DNA of 64,000 nt from Membranipora membranacea. Its lineage: Eukaryota; Bryozoa; Gymnolaemata; Cheilostomatida; Membraniporidae. Location of the stretch: assembly GCA_914767715.1 (NCBI GenBank), contig OU612067.1, positions 1,424,001-1,488,000 of the forward strand, given 5' to 3'. The notes below the pieces were generated by a model that was not told the DNA's origin, ran no database searches, and worked only from the letters and a program-made list of their open reading frames with translations. Of this stretch, positions 38,037 to 49,887 are shown piece by piece. Within the stretch, counting starts at the first letter, position 1; each line of letters starts with the position of its first letter. The translations under genes and the position numbers were made by a program.

Positions 38037-39273
38037 CTAAGACAAGAAGCCACAATAGTTTGCCGTTTGTGCATAGTAAGTTCTAGCATAACTAGACTGT
38101 TAGACTTACCAAAAAAAGGATTCGGTCAAATTTTTCACTATAGTGATAATAGTCTGAGTCTGGAACTTATAAATAACCATAAATACTCAGTATTAATATG
38201 TTTATGCTCTCAGCTGTACAACTGGTACTAATTGTCTAGTAGTCCTGGTCAGTCGATCTGTGCAAAGTTTAAAAGGTAAAATAGTCTCTGTTGTCTTCAA
38301 TAATAAGCTGCATTAATTGTAGTGTTATTATTATTATGGTGTGCCCAACCTATTTATACAGTACTGTAGTGAGGAAGCCGACTGAATCCTTGATCAGAGA
38401 AAAATTGGCGTAATTGGAAACTCTCTGCAAAATACATATCGTGTTCAAGTATTTAGTATCTTTGTCATGTTGAAGCTATTTTGTTGTGTATGACTATGCG
38501 AATGCCGCAAATGTGGAGACAAAATGGCGCATGACAGTATTGATAAATAACAGTCATAGATAAATTGATGAAAAGAATAAAGCCAATTTCTCAGACTCTC
38601 TTATAGTGAAATGCTGGCAACTTTTGAATACCGAATCAAATTGAACATATTATTTAGATTCAAATAAACATGAAGGTTGACTTTTACACACCCAAAGTCT
38701 TATTATTATCCTTGCGCTATATCATCACATGGTAGTGGCCCTTGGTTCTCTGGCATGCTCTGCCCGGGTCTCAGGATCCAAATTATTCACTGCGCTGGTC
38801 AAGGTTGAGTAACGCCGGTAAGGGTCGGCGACCCTAGACAAAGTGCGCCGTGGGCTGCAGTCCACTTCTGGAGTGGTTAAATACCACTGACCTATATCTG
38901 AATCTTAGCGTGGTGGTGATTTGTTCATCAAAACTGTAAGGGTACTAAGTTCTCTAATATGTTTGTAACACAACTTATGTCTTCATTACCAATCAACTAT
39001 GAACTATATATCTTTATGATTGTAAGATATAAAACATATTCAATCTCAATCCACTCTCAACCCATTTTGTTATATAACTACCATCTGTAATTATTTGCGA
39101 CTGATGTTGGTATCTATAATAGCAGAATGATTATCCTTGCTCTGTATAATCACATAAACACATTTTCACACAACAAACAGTAGTTATAGAACAAGTTTGT
39201 TCCCTCTGTGGTGGCGCAGGGATATTGCAAATGTTTGGTATCGAGGCAACCACTATCTAAGCCAGATGACGCA
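38037..39273. other. non-coding, GC-richer patch
   Basis: No gene seen. The 38.7-38.9 kb part is clearly GC-richer than its surroundings (GCCCGGGTCTCAGG, GGTAAGGGTCGGCGACCC) and may be an unrecognised repeat. Confidence 0.35.
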
Positions 39274-42200
39274 TTATAAAAAACAGGGTATATTAAAGTT
39301 ATGTTGGCAGTGAAATTTGTCTGTAAAGACAATGTTACCGAAATTACACAAAATCTAAAAAATCACAAGATCTAATGACTCAATGGATATAAAAAGTGAA
39401 CAAACTTTACATGTAAATATATATGAAATGATATTTGCTTCATGCATTGATCGGTGGTTAATAAAAGTTCATAATATATCTTGTCAATGCTTGCTGAGTC
39501 TTCTTTTTGCAGTCGCAATTCACGACTAATTGTTTGCACAATTTTACATAAGAGGATTTCTTATGGATAATGTGTGTTGGGCTGTGTAAGTCGATAGCAG
39601 CGGTCATGTACAGATTTTACAGTGGACCTGTCACCAGAATCAGGCGTCCAATTCTGATGCAGTTTACATTTACCTGAAATACATTAAAATACCTTTTGAC
39701 AACCTAAATCATGATTTTACAGATTTTACAGTGGACCTGTCACCAGAATCAGGTGTCCAATTCTGATGCAGCTTAAATTTACCTGAAATGCATTAAAATA
39801 TCTTTTGACAACCTAAATCATGTAGTTGCAAGCAAATTCAATGGCTTACCTAACCATATCAGATCAGTTGACAAATTTAAACACTTTAAAACAATGCTCA
39901 TCAAACATATATACCAATCTATATAATTTTTAATACACTTATTATTTCCTTTTTTTATGTCACATCATGTAAAACATCTTCTCAAGATGATGTTGATGAC
40001 AATAAAATGATAAAAAAAAATGGTATGTGATAAAATAATAGTTATGATATGTACGCCACCTCGATCGTAACAAATAATTGTATTTGTTCAAAAGGTTCAA
40101 AACTCCAATTGTCAGGAATAGCTTCTTAACAAGATTATATTGACAGAAACAATCAAGGTACTAAGTTATTTTTGGGAGTACAAGGTTGCACTTCTATATA
40201 TCAGAGTCTATGCAAAAATTAGTGGCATATATGCTCTGGGAGGTCTTTTTTAGAGCATATAGGTCATTACCTGTTTGCACATTGAAGCTGAACCCAGCGC
40301 AGGACTTCAGGTTGAAGCAGTGTATGGAACAGATTTGCGCTCCTGTTGCACTTTGAGGTAGTAACATGGTTTCCAAGATTGTTGCCTGTTCAGGGCAAGA
40401 AGATCCAGTCTTAACTTTAAATCCTTTCAGACCAGCTGTAAAAAAGCAAAAAAAAGCAAAATTAAAAGTGATAATTTATTCTTTGTGATCAATCAATGGG
40501 CATGTAATTGAATTTTCTGTGGCAGTTCATCCAAAATGAGAATACCTTTTGGCGGAGAGTAGGGTAGGCTAGCTTCTGTTAACTGCTGTACATCCGTCGT
40601 AGTAATAATTGAGATGGCTGTGCCTTTAAATGGTGTTGTTTCAGCAGAAGTGGATGAAAAAGTTGTTACTAACGTAGTTGAACCTTCATCCTTATGAGTT
40701 GATGTTGATTGCGGTTGTTGTTGTGCCGTTGTAGATGGAATTTGGATGGTGGTGGTGGTTAGTTGTTGCTGTTGTTGTTGTTGTGCTGTGGTAGATGGAG
40801 ACTGGATGGTGATGGTTTGTTGTTGCTGTTGTTGTTGTTGTTGTTGTTGTGGTGTTGTAGATGGTGACAGGGTGGCGGTGGCTGTTGCTGTTGGGGCAGT
40901 GGTTATCGATGTTGTTGCTGGTGCTGTAGGCTGGTATGATGATGTTGAGGGTTGTGCAGTGGTTATCTCTATTGATAGTCTAGTTATTGTGCTTGTCGCC
41001 TGGATGGTGGTTGTTGTTGATTCAGTTAATGGAGTAGTTTCTTCTGTTGTAGATGATAAAGTAGTTTGTGTGATTCTCGTGGTTGAGGGCGTCGTTGGCT
41101 GTGAAGAGGTCGTCATTGTTTGCAGTGTTGTTGTGGTAGTTGTCGGTGTAGTTGTTGATGTGGGAGTTGGGCTGGTTGTTGAGGTGGTTGTTGTGGTTGA
41201 TGATGTTACCGTAGATGAAGCACCGGCCAACTCCCCACCTATTCCAAAGAGAAAAGAAACTAAATAGTGTAACTCCAGAGCCACTGATTAATTTTTTTAA
41301 ATTCTAGTAACACTAAGTCTCTCTCATTTGTGCATTTATTAATCCTCACACTCTATCAACCATTTCCTGTAAAAAATGCTCAATTTCTCAAATAGATCAG
41401 TATTACCCACAGTCATCCTCAGTTGGTACATAATTATTCATGAAAAGCATCGTCGCTGCTAGCAAATTTTATCAGCCATTGTTTAGTATAGGACAGACTG
41501 TCTATGTTGCAAAAGCTGAATGACTGTTTTTATATATACATATACAACAGGGAAGAAATGACTGAAAAAACTTGAGTGCAGACAAATAACAAACAGGAGT
41601 GCTGTCATCCCAAACCTGAACCATTCCCTCTTATCGTTTGTTAATAGGGAAACAAATTGCTGCCAATCAAACTTAAATAATCTGTATTAAAAACGCTTGA
41701 CCATTTATGGAGTATTAACTCGCTCCAAACTTCAGATGTTATGTGTAACCTACGAGTACTCATTTTTATGAGACGGTTGTCTTGAGTTGACAGGAAGAAA
41801 TTAGGTTGTCTTGTCAGTATCACAGCTTCCACTCGCTCTTCTGTACTGATAATCTCTGTATACAGGTTCGATTTTTGTATTACATATACAACTCTGCAGA
41901 CAAAAAAACAATATACATCAACTCTCTTTCTTGTTCTCACTCCTCCTCAATTTTTTGTTTCCCTCTACCTTTATGGCAGCATTCGTGTTCTACAAATTCA
42001 ACTGGATAAATGAAAACTAAATAAGAAAGCATAACTCAACTCAAGCGCAATGTTTGACTCCAACAACCTTTTATTTTCCAAACCAAAGACATCACACATA
42101 ATAATTTTGTGTGTTATAAGTCTCATTTGCGCAAGTTTTCATTGTAACTTCATTGGTCATTCAGAGTAAAAAGCTAAACTCTTTATACACTCAGTGGTGG

Positions 42201-44073
42201 AAATGGAAAAAAATAAGTGCCTATACACCAAACATTGAGATCAATCCATCACGTAGCGTTGGCCGGCCGCGCAGCGTGCGCTGTGGGGTGGATTTGGGAG
42301 GGAGGGGAGGCTGTTGTCCCCCGCGAATTTTTTTGATATTTGTGCTGCAGTCAGCAATTCAATGATGCAATAGACTAGTAAATAGTGCTGTCTATGGCAT
42401 TGAGACTTTGGGCTGAAGCAAAGAGTAAAGTAAAAGTAAACAAACCCTATAATACAACATAAACAAACTTATCCAAGCATACAAAGTGCCTATACACTTA
42501 TTGAAGGTGTATAGGCATTGATGTGAACTTCCTATACACCGTATAGGCCCGTATAGGCCAATTTCCACCACTGTATACACTGGGTATTGATGCACCGTGT
42601 ATTCCAGTCAAAGTTCTGTGTTGATCCATTTTATTGGCGGAGAATTTTTACTCACTCGCTGTCAGTTGGCAGCAGTAAGAAATCTCCCATATCTGCCGCC
42701 CATGAGCTATAGTAAGGTTTCAGCTTAGTATAGTAGGGGGATCCGTTATCAACTTCTGCATCTCCTGAGGCTGAAAATCACCCGAAAATCATAATATTCA
42801 AATGAATAACACAAGTGTGAATGAGCCATCGTGCTAGACTTTGTTGGCTCGTTCTAAAATTTTAACAAATATTGTGAAGTGACATAAGGTTTGTAAGATG
42901 GCAGTGAAAATTATAGGGGATGTAAAAAATAAGCATGCTATGACAAGAGTATTACGCCATATAGGATATTTAAACGCACATTATACCTAAGTTATACTTG
43001 GCATATATGTGGGTGGTACCCTCCCAGGATTCAAGACTCAGATCCAGGAGCTCTGCCATTGGGAAGAAATGTATCTTGAAGTGTCTGTCATCATCTGGAA
43101 CCATGTAAAATCCTGATGTGTCTATTGCCATGAAGAAGCTCATCACCTGTACAAAAAGCAAAAGTGGCTTCATGTTTACCAATCTTGTTCTGAGAATCTA
43201 CAATGCCTAAAATGTGAATTTGAAATGGTTCAGCTGCAATTTAAAGAATAATTCCGATCGCATCTTCACCCTCATTTTGATGATGATCGAAAAAATTTTT
43301 TAATTGTATTTCAAAATACTGGTATATGGACAATTAGAAAAATATACATACACCTGTAGAACCGTCTACGAGGGTTGAGATTGTACTACTGAGAGTGTCG
43401 ATTAGTCTAACTGTTGCTATGTTAGCACAGACGACTAGGTGTGTTGAGTTCATTGCCACCAGATACTCTGGGAAGTAAATGCCACCTCCTTCACCTGTCC
43501 AAGGAGCAAATACGCCATCTTTGAATCCTCCTCCACCATAGTCTATGAGAGTTGTAACCTCCTCACTGATTAGGTCTATGAGTCGGATAGCATCGTCTCC
43601 TTTTTGGCCAACTGCCAAGACTGATCCAAACGCAGTGCAACTGTATGGGTCACTAAATTTTGAATAATCTCTAAAACCATCAACATGCCCTTTACTAGTC
43701 CCTCCCCACACAATACTAGCAGCAGCAGAATCGAGGAGGATACGGGCTAGTCCATGATAAACAACAGCGTAAACAATGTTGTTGTCTTCAGGGTCGAGAC
43801 ACAGGTCTAATAACTCGTGGTCCAAAGAAACTAAAGATACAGTTTTGTTAACGAGGCTAGACTCAATGCTGGCACCTTCTACATGTCCTGCGCAGACCAA
43901 CATAGCAACTAGCAGCATGACAGTCAAACCTAAAAAGAGAGGATCTTGCAATCAATTAACATTCAATAATAGTTACATTAAACATGGGATATAGATCATA
44001 AAAAAATCTGACCGGTGATTTTGCGTAGTCATAAAAAAAGTTTCAATAATCATTATCAAAACTCACCATGCAT
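39274..44073 (-). CDS. secreted NHL-like propeller / Thr-rich stalk / PAN-like protein
   Basis: Exons: 44067-44073 (ATGCATG), 43370-43929, 42987-43146, about 42663-42762, about 41700-41893, 40546-41238, 40271-40435 and 39274-39320 (stop). The first two give a signal peptide (MHGLTVMLLVAMLVCAG). Exons 2-5 read like NHL propeller blades: GHVDGFRDYSKFSDPYS, VGQKGDDAIRLIDL, and NFFLSTQDNRLIKM. Exon 6 is a mucin-like Thr/Ser/Pro stalk of about 230 residues with polyQ runs of about 11 and 7. The last two exons encode a Cys module (SSCPEQ, ICSIHCFNLKSC, KFHCQHNFNIPC) like the PAN-like end of the gene at 20.4-22.6 kb. The later junctions are phase 1. The exon 2 donor (GTAGAC) and the exon 5 end are uncertain. 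No membrane span is seen, so secretion is inferred. Two repeats (a hAT MITE and a LINE tail) lie in its introns. Confidence 0.7.
39610..39822 (+). repeat. two-copy tandem duplication, unit 109 bp
   Basis: Unit one starts at 39610 and unit two at 39719, both with ACAGATTTTACAGTGGACC. They differ at a few positions only. The second unit runs directly into the LINE tail, so the duplicated block is part of that element. Confidence 0.85.
39719..40021 (+). pseudogene. LINE 3' end (CR1/L2-like tail) with A-rich end
   Basis: The segment before the stop at 39924-39926 reads FNGLPNHIRSVDKFKHFK followed by TMLIKHIYQSI, the typical last residues of a LINE ORF2. After it comes a short 3' UTR ending in a GATAAAA-type repeat (to about 40021). 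The copy is severely 5'-truncated. It lies antisense in an intron of the 39.3-44.1 kb gene. Confidence 0.7.
42184..42581. mobile_element. non-autonomous hAT-like MITE, 382 bp, with 8-bp target duplication
   Basis: TATACACT at 42184-42191 and again at 42574-42581 flanks an element that starts CAGTGGTGGAAATGG and ends CCAATTTCCACCACTG. These are inverted repeats of about 16 bp with CAGTGGTGG termini. Eight-base duplications and CAG-type ends are typical of hAT transposons. Inside, GTGTATAGGCA-type motifs are repeated in both orientations. There is no transposase, so it is non-autonomous. It lies in an intron of the secreted-protein gene. Confidence 0.85.
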
Positions 44074-45374
44074 CTTTTACACTGTTTGAGATTCAGAATT
44101 AGACACAGGCTGCTCTGTCCTATTTCACATGAATACTGCAATATTTGAATGTACATAAACAAAACCGGAGTACTTAATTCACTCAATTAGAAATTTTGGA
44201 ACCAGGATCAAGTAAAATTATATGTGAAACAATAACAACAGAGTGCACAGGAAATATCAAAACCATTTCCTGGTGCCAGGAAGTGCCATGCAAAGTGCAT
44301 TAAGCAGTTCGCATCATCAAAAATGCTGCTCAGTCACAATAGTCTAGACACAGTTTATCAATAACTTGACAGACACACTAGAATTCTCAATTATATTTTG
44401 TTGAAAGTATTAGATAATGATTGCGGTTTTGTTACTCGGGGGGGGGGGGGGGGGGGGTCCCCTGGTCAACAGGTAATGGTGTGAATAATAGTGTTCCTAA
44501 TTCCGTTTGGCCATCATTGAGCTATGTTAAAAGCAATTACATATTAAAAGCTGACACTTGAAAATGTGACAGGCAGTGACGCATTTTAATTTTCAATAAA
44601 CCTAAAACGCAGAACAATCCAAAAATGCACGTGCCACTCAGTAAGAAACAGACATGACACATGGGAAATGATAACAAGCAAACTATCCTTTACTGATAGT
44701 CTTCCAGTTTGATGGACATCTCATTATCTTATCACAATTTTCTATTTACGTTTTAATCCTTCTGGAACAATGGGTTGATAGCTCTCTACAACAATTTCAA
44801 GTGAAAAATTTGGCGAATCAGTAGCTTGTATAGGGAGATCGCTTATCATTGTGCATCCAGGGGTACTTGTGTTCAGATAGAGCCTTGATTATATAGAGAC
44901 GCCCAAGTCATCACATGGGGAGTAATACCATAGACTTGAAAAAATTGTATGTGACTTACTTCTACCCTTGTACTATGTTCAAAGTATTCTGCAAAAAAGT
45001 TATAGCAACAGCAATTATTGCTGCAGTCTTGGCATGCTACATAGCATGCCAAGACAGGCTTTCTTGAGCCATATTTTATAGTGTACAGCATGAATATTTA
45101 TAATCTATTGATTTATAATTCTGCCGTTGCACACATCGTGACACTGCAATTTGACAGATAACTGAAAAGTCCGTAAGTAGTTATCAAAATTAATGCATTC
45201 TTACAATTTTTTTTAAAATCGAAGACCTCAATCAGCACAGTCTATTATTGTTGAGGGATTTTTAGCTTTAATTTTTGACTTATAATAATATTGATTAAGT
45301 AAACAAGTGACAACAGTAAGACTGAATGATATCAAGTTGACATCAGATGAACCAATAAAACTAATGATAAAATA
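44074..45374. other. divergent intergenic region between two NHL-type loci
   Basis: A 1.3-kb head-to-head spacer. It contains a run of about 20 G near 44438-44457 and, at 45010-45057, a palindrome CAGCAATTATTGCTG followed by a 14-base-arm hairpin (GTCTTGGCATGCTA). It could hold promoters for both neighbours, but none was identified. Confidence 0.45.
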
Positions 45375-46480
45375 ATGATACTACCTGTCAACCGTCACCA
45401 TCATTTAGACAAAAATCTCAGAAAAATAATGTTCAAGATCATGTTTCCTCTGTTGGCTTGTGTTAAATTTCAACATTGTTCTCAGGAAAATGTCAGGTGC
45501 CATGACAGGAGTATGTGCACTTTTGACAGCGGTCATAGGTTGTCATTACAATTTTTTAGATTGTCATATGATGATGTGATGACAACATTTGTCTACACAG
45601 AGGAACAAGTCACCCATATAGAGGAGGATCAATTTGTACCAGGAAATCTGCTATGTGCTGATAGACCTTCACTGTAAACAACAAACGGGACCACCATACA
45701 GTTCATTGCTGGTATTACAGGAGATGAGAATGGTCCAGTGTCCAATTATGGTTATGTTGAAGGTACGGGTACCCAAGCTATAGATTTAGAGGTATAACCT
45801 CCTTTCTTCAGATCTCTGAGACTCGTGTCTTGACAGTGGACAATCCCAATCACTGTGACAGGTCAGTAAATCACCTAACTAATGGAACGTCAACCTTTTC
45901 TGGCACATGTACTGTAAACGATTCCCGAGATGGCAACAATGCAACTTTTCATCGACCTTACTCAATAATAGCAGATTTAAAGACACCTCAACACTTCTTC
46001 ATCGCTGAATCTGAGGGACAAGCACTGAAGTACATGTCAGTGAATGATGATGGGACTAAGAATTTGACAGCTCTGTACCGGGGGACACAATTCTACTACT
46101 GCATGGTGCAGGTAAAAACAACGGGGAATATCTACATAACATATAACCATGGTATCGCTGTCTACAACTATCTGGATAAGACTATGTTTAATTTTATTGG
46201 ATCTCCTTTGAGTGGCTTCCAAGATGGGATATTTTCTGATGAGAAATTGTGTTTATGACATATAAAACAGTCCTAGTTGCTGATGAGAGAAACAACAGAC
46301 TACGACTATTGGATTTGAGAACCAACTCGAGTTCATCTGTCTGCTCTGGAGAATTTGATGGAAATCGGGATTGAACTTTAACCAGTTGTCAATTGGATCA
46401 TCCTCACTCATTGCTGATAAAGCTAGATGTTCTCTTTGCTGGCATGTTGTACCAAATCAGACAAGTTAAAGGTATGTGGT
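45375..46480 (+). pseudogene. decayed NHL-propeller ectodomain
   Basis: Coherent coding pieces are interrupted. A Cys-rich N-terminal part runs to GNLLCADRPSL and a TAA at about 45676. The same frame continues TTNGTTIQFIAGITGDENG to a second stop at about 45797. A frame shift leads to ISETRVLTVDNPNHC and PQHFFIAESEGQALKYM, ending at 46256-46258. A further shift gives KTVLVADERNNRLRLLDLRT, a textbook NHL blade, then a stop at 46372-46374. At least two stops and two shifts make it non-functional as read. It is probably the former extracellular part of the membrane protein whose last exons lie at 47.7-48.4 kb. An assembly error cannot be excluded. Confidence 0.65.
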
Positions 46481-47695
46481 ATTCAGAGGTGATTTTGATG
46501 ACTTCAATTACTGAATCCTGCATCCTAGATTGCAAATGGGATGATGAATATATCTGAACAATGTATACTTCTTTATAATCATTATCATATGAGTCATGGG
46601 TTATGCTTATCCAGTTCTGGTACCCATTTTAAAAGCTGTATCTCAAGTGATTTTTACCGATATCAATTACATTGCTTGAATGTTCAATAACGTCCTAGTA
46701 TAGGATATACAGTGAGCGCTTTTTTGCAAGTTTATATACAAATGTTGTGGACTCACTAGAGATTTAAAAAAAAAGTACCTTATTGTCTTAAATTAAATGT
46801 ATACATCTCCGGGCTCAGAATAACTTCGTTTCAAGTCACAAAATATTGAAGCGATTTATACCTGATTATATCTCTACAAATAAGCATAAGCAGTGTTCTT
46901 TTAGATTAACATAGCCTGTGTTAACTTGTTATAGGGGTGTCAAACCAGTTATCCTTTGATTGGGTTCCCTCCTATTAATCCTTGTGATGATATGCACTTT
47001 GTTCTTTTTAGTACAATCACCAGCAGGGTTCCCGCTGGTGATTGTACTACCCAGTTAAAAATAATGTATTGATGAAATTCATGTACGCTTGCATGTCCAG
47101 CTTGAAGGTATCAGTCAGATATTTGACTATATTTTACGCTAAATAACTGGCTAACAAAAGATTTCAGACTTTTTGCCATTCTAAGTAAATTAGGTATTTT
47201 ATTCAAATAGTAGATTTTGCAAAATTATTGCTGCAGAAAACCTCGCCATCGAAATGTGACTCTTGTTGTGATCCAGGCTACTTCCTTCCTTTTTTATGTT
47301 TCTATTCTGTTCAGTTCTATGAGCCTAAAGATTCAGTCGCTTCTATGGCAAGTTGCTAACATTTGCTATGAATATTTCCAGTTGTTATTCTTTTTCTAAG
47401 TTGACGCTCTAACTTGTTTATCCACAGGTACTCTGACGACGACTCTCTAAAATTAGGATGTATGTAAATCATTTCAGGCACACTGGACATGATTCTAAGG
47501 ATAAAATACAGTGAGAACTTAGCATTGTTTACAGGGAAATCTTCTTCAAGTTTCAATAATCTAAGGGCCAGAACTCACAATGAATCACCGCAAATGATCT
47601 CTTCCGTAATTTCACATAGCGGATGAATGAAATTGATTGAAGAAATGCCATCAATGTGAGATAAATATGATTGTGTTACTTATAAATATTTTCAG
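46481..47695 (+). other. region between decayed ectodomain and membrane-span exon
   Basis: No clear exon. A hairpin with 14-base arms lies at 47011-47047 (GTACAATCACCAGC and its complement). A short piece after an acceptor at about 47427 reads GTLTTTL then stop, perhaps a stub of a stalk. Confidence 0.35.
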
Positions 47696-48437
47696 AAAAG
47701 AATATGAGCACAACCGGAAAGTCTGGAGAATCCTCGACTCTATCCAGCGCTAACATAGCGATTATCTCGGCTTCAGCTGTAGTGATCGCTATCTTGATCT
47801 TTGTCGCTTACGTCATCAGACTGAGAACCACCTCTTACAGAGCTGATCAGAGGTGAATAATCTAACAGTATCTGACTCAAGAATCTGTTTGGAAACTACA
47901 ATATTTTTTATATTAGCTAAGGACTTGTGGAATTGGACATAGTAACTTCATAGCATGAAATATACATTAATAAGGTGTTTTATTCTTGGGGTGACCAGTT
48001 AGTCTAAGGTGTACACAGATCTTCAGAGGATTAAGATTATCCAGAAAGGAGTCGCTAGGGTCGTCCAGTTTGAAAAGTGGGTGTTGGATTTGGTTATCTT
48101 CACAATCATACAAACATGGGTGATTGAGTGCTTTAATTCAGCTTCATATCTATTATATGGTCGGACTGTTTTACAACTGTGCGTAAATTATCTCCACCGA
48201 TGATATATAACATACTTTTAGATTCCCAGCAACTTCATTAATTGGTGAAAATAATATTGTAGTTGTAGCTCCATCGGATTGCAAGATGTTAGTCAGCCAA
48301 GAGTGGAGAGTCAACAGAATCACTCCGTTTCTGATCAACATGAAGAAGAAGAAGAAAACCAGAATGACAAATATGTTAATATGCAGAAGAACTCAGCCAC
48401 TGATGATCGTGTCTACAGCGAGACCTTCTCTGCGTAA
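47696..48437 (+). CDS. membrane span and cytoplasmic tail exons with YVNM motif (partial)
   Basis: Two phase-matched exons, 47696-47852 and 48269-48437 (stop). The first has a short Ser/Thr-rich extracellular piece (STTGKSGESSTLSSA), a membrane span (IAIISASAVVIAILIFVAYV) and a basic stop-transfer flank (RLRTTSYR). The second is a tail of about 56 residues with an acidic EEEEE run, KYVNM and RVYSETFSA. YVNM fits both the pYxxM (PI3K p85) and pYxN (GRB2) SH2-docking patterns. Both exons are undamaged, in contrast to the upstream ectodomain. The likely original protein is a type I receptor with an NHL ectodomain; the link to 45.4-46.5 kb is inferred from position and strand. No start codon is assigned. 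Confidence 0.6.
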
Positions 48438-49887
48438 ATCAGTATGATCGAATCACAACAAAACAAATTCAGTTTTTCTCTACATCGAGAAGCAGCACAT
48501 GCCGGTCTCTGAACTGATATACTAGATATGGATGCGTATATTGCAGACAATTCTTTTTAAATACATTTACTATTTTAACATGGTATAGCACCATACCATA
48601 GAGTTAAATAAAATGATATAATAGTACGATATAAAACTTATTCTCAATTGAAACTAGCGTCAAACATAATCAACGTTGTTTCCTGTCACATGCGGGGACA
48701 GCCTGGGTAAATCCATTTGGTAAGAGAGGACAACTCATAAATTAATTGCAATAGTTGCGAATTCGAAATAAAATAAGAGTTGTCCAATTTTATTCTACTG
48801 TCTATTGGTCATGTGAGCACAATATAGAAATAGACTAAGTTGATGCCTGTGTATCAATGTCTATTGATCATGATGCTGAACTTAGTAAATAAATTTTCTT
48901 CTCTCCAGCCAGTCTCTCCTCATGACCTTTTGTTGTTAACTTCTATATCACCTACGCTTCATTTCATCTTGTTGATGTCAACTCCCTTCATGAAATAATT
49001 CACGATTCCACTTTTGGAAGTCTTATGAATTTTCTCTTTGAGTTTCAAAGTGGAATCAGAAAAAACAGTGACACTGCACATGAGCTAATTATAAATTTCC
49101 ATATATCTTTGTTTTTTATCCTTTTCTATTATTCGTTGTTTCTTTGCTGTTGTCTAATTGACACACTCGGAGGAACAGCTTTTAGTTGAGAATCGATGTC
49201 AATAAAAGTGCTAAAAACAAAATGACATAAGTGCACTTGAAGCAACTTCTTACTGAATACTGCTACAAACTTGCTGTCACGGCATTCATCGACACATCAT
49301 AGTTCAGTTTGTAGAGTGATTGTTAGCGTAACAGGTATGAAAGGGTAGGTCTTAGACTGACCCAATGTGACGCTATTCCTGAGATACTCGACCTGTCCCA
49401 TGATTGATCTGTGACATAATTCCCACAATCTTGGTCATTCATTCCTGATCCACCATTAAAAAAAATTCATTACATTTGATATATTTAATGTCAAATGTGT
49501 CACACAGGATATGACCACAGCTAACAGTTAGAAATTATACTATTGATTATTTTGACTTGTGAGACTGCTATATTTTTTCTTTTCTATCTACTTATGCTAC
49601 ACTTATATATAGTTTGCTTACTATCATTTATCATGCTGTTCAGCGTAAGATTACCATTAGGAAAGCATTATGTTTAAAATGTTACTTACATTTTGTATGG
49701 CTTGCCTTAATCATCAGTGAATAAAAATATGTAAGTTTGGTTGACAACTACATGATTCAGTATGAAGTTAAAGGAAAGTGATGAGGTCAAAGTATAAAGT
49801 GAAACCTCAAATTGAGAAAATATCATCCGGACAAACAAATATAACTCAATAACATAATACCCATTCCAGCAAATGGTGAGAACACTA
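48438..49887. other. intergenic, no gene seen
   Basis: AT-rich sequence with AATAAA-like signals soon after the stop at 48437 (for example near 48606 and 48890). No ORF or repeat was recognised. Confidence 0.4.

Noticed and set aside
39150-39332. ORF with several N-glycosylation-like sites at the end of the PAN gene
   Set aside because: The phase of the preceding exon requires the other frame, which ends KFHCQHNFNIPCFL and completes the Cys module; this ORF is a shadow.
40746-41267. Val/Cys-rich ORF on the plus strand
   Set aside because: It is the antisense of the Thr-rich and polyQ stalk exon.
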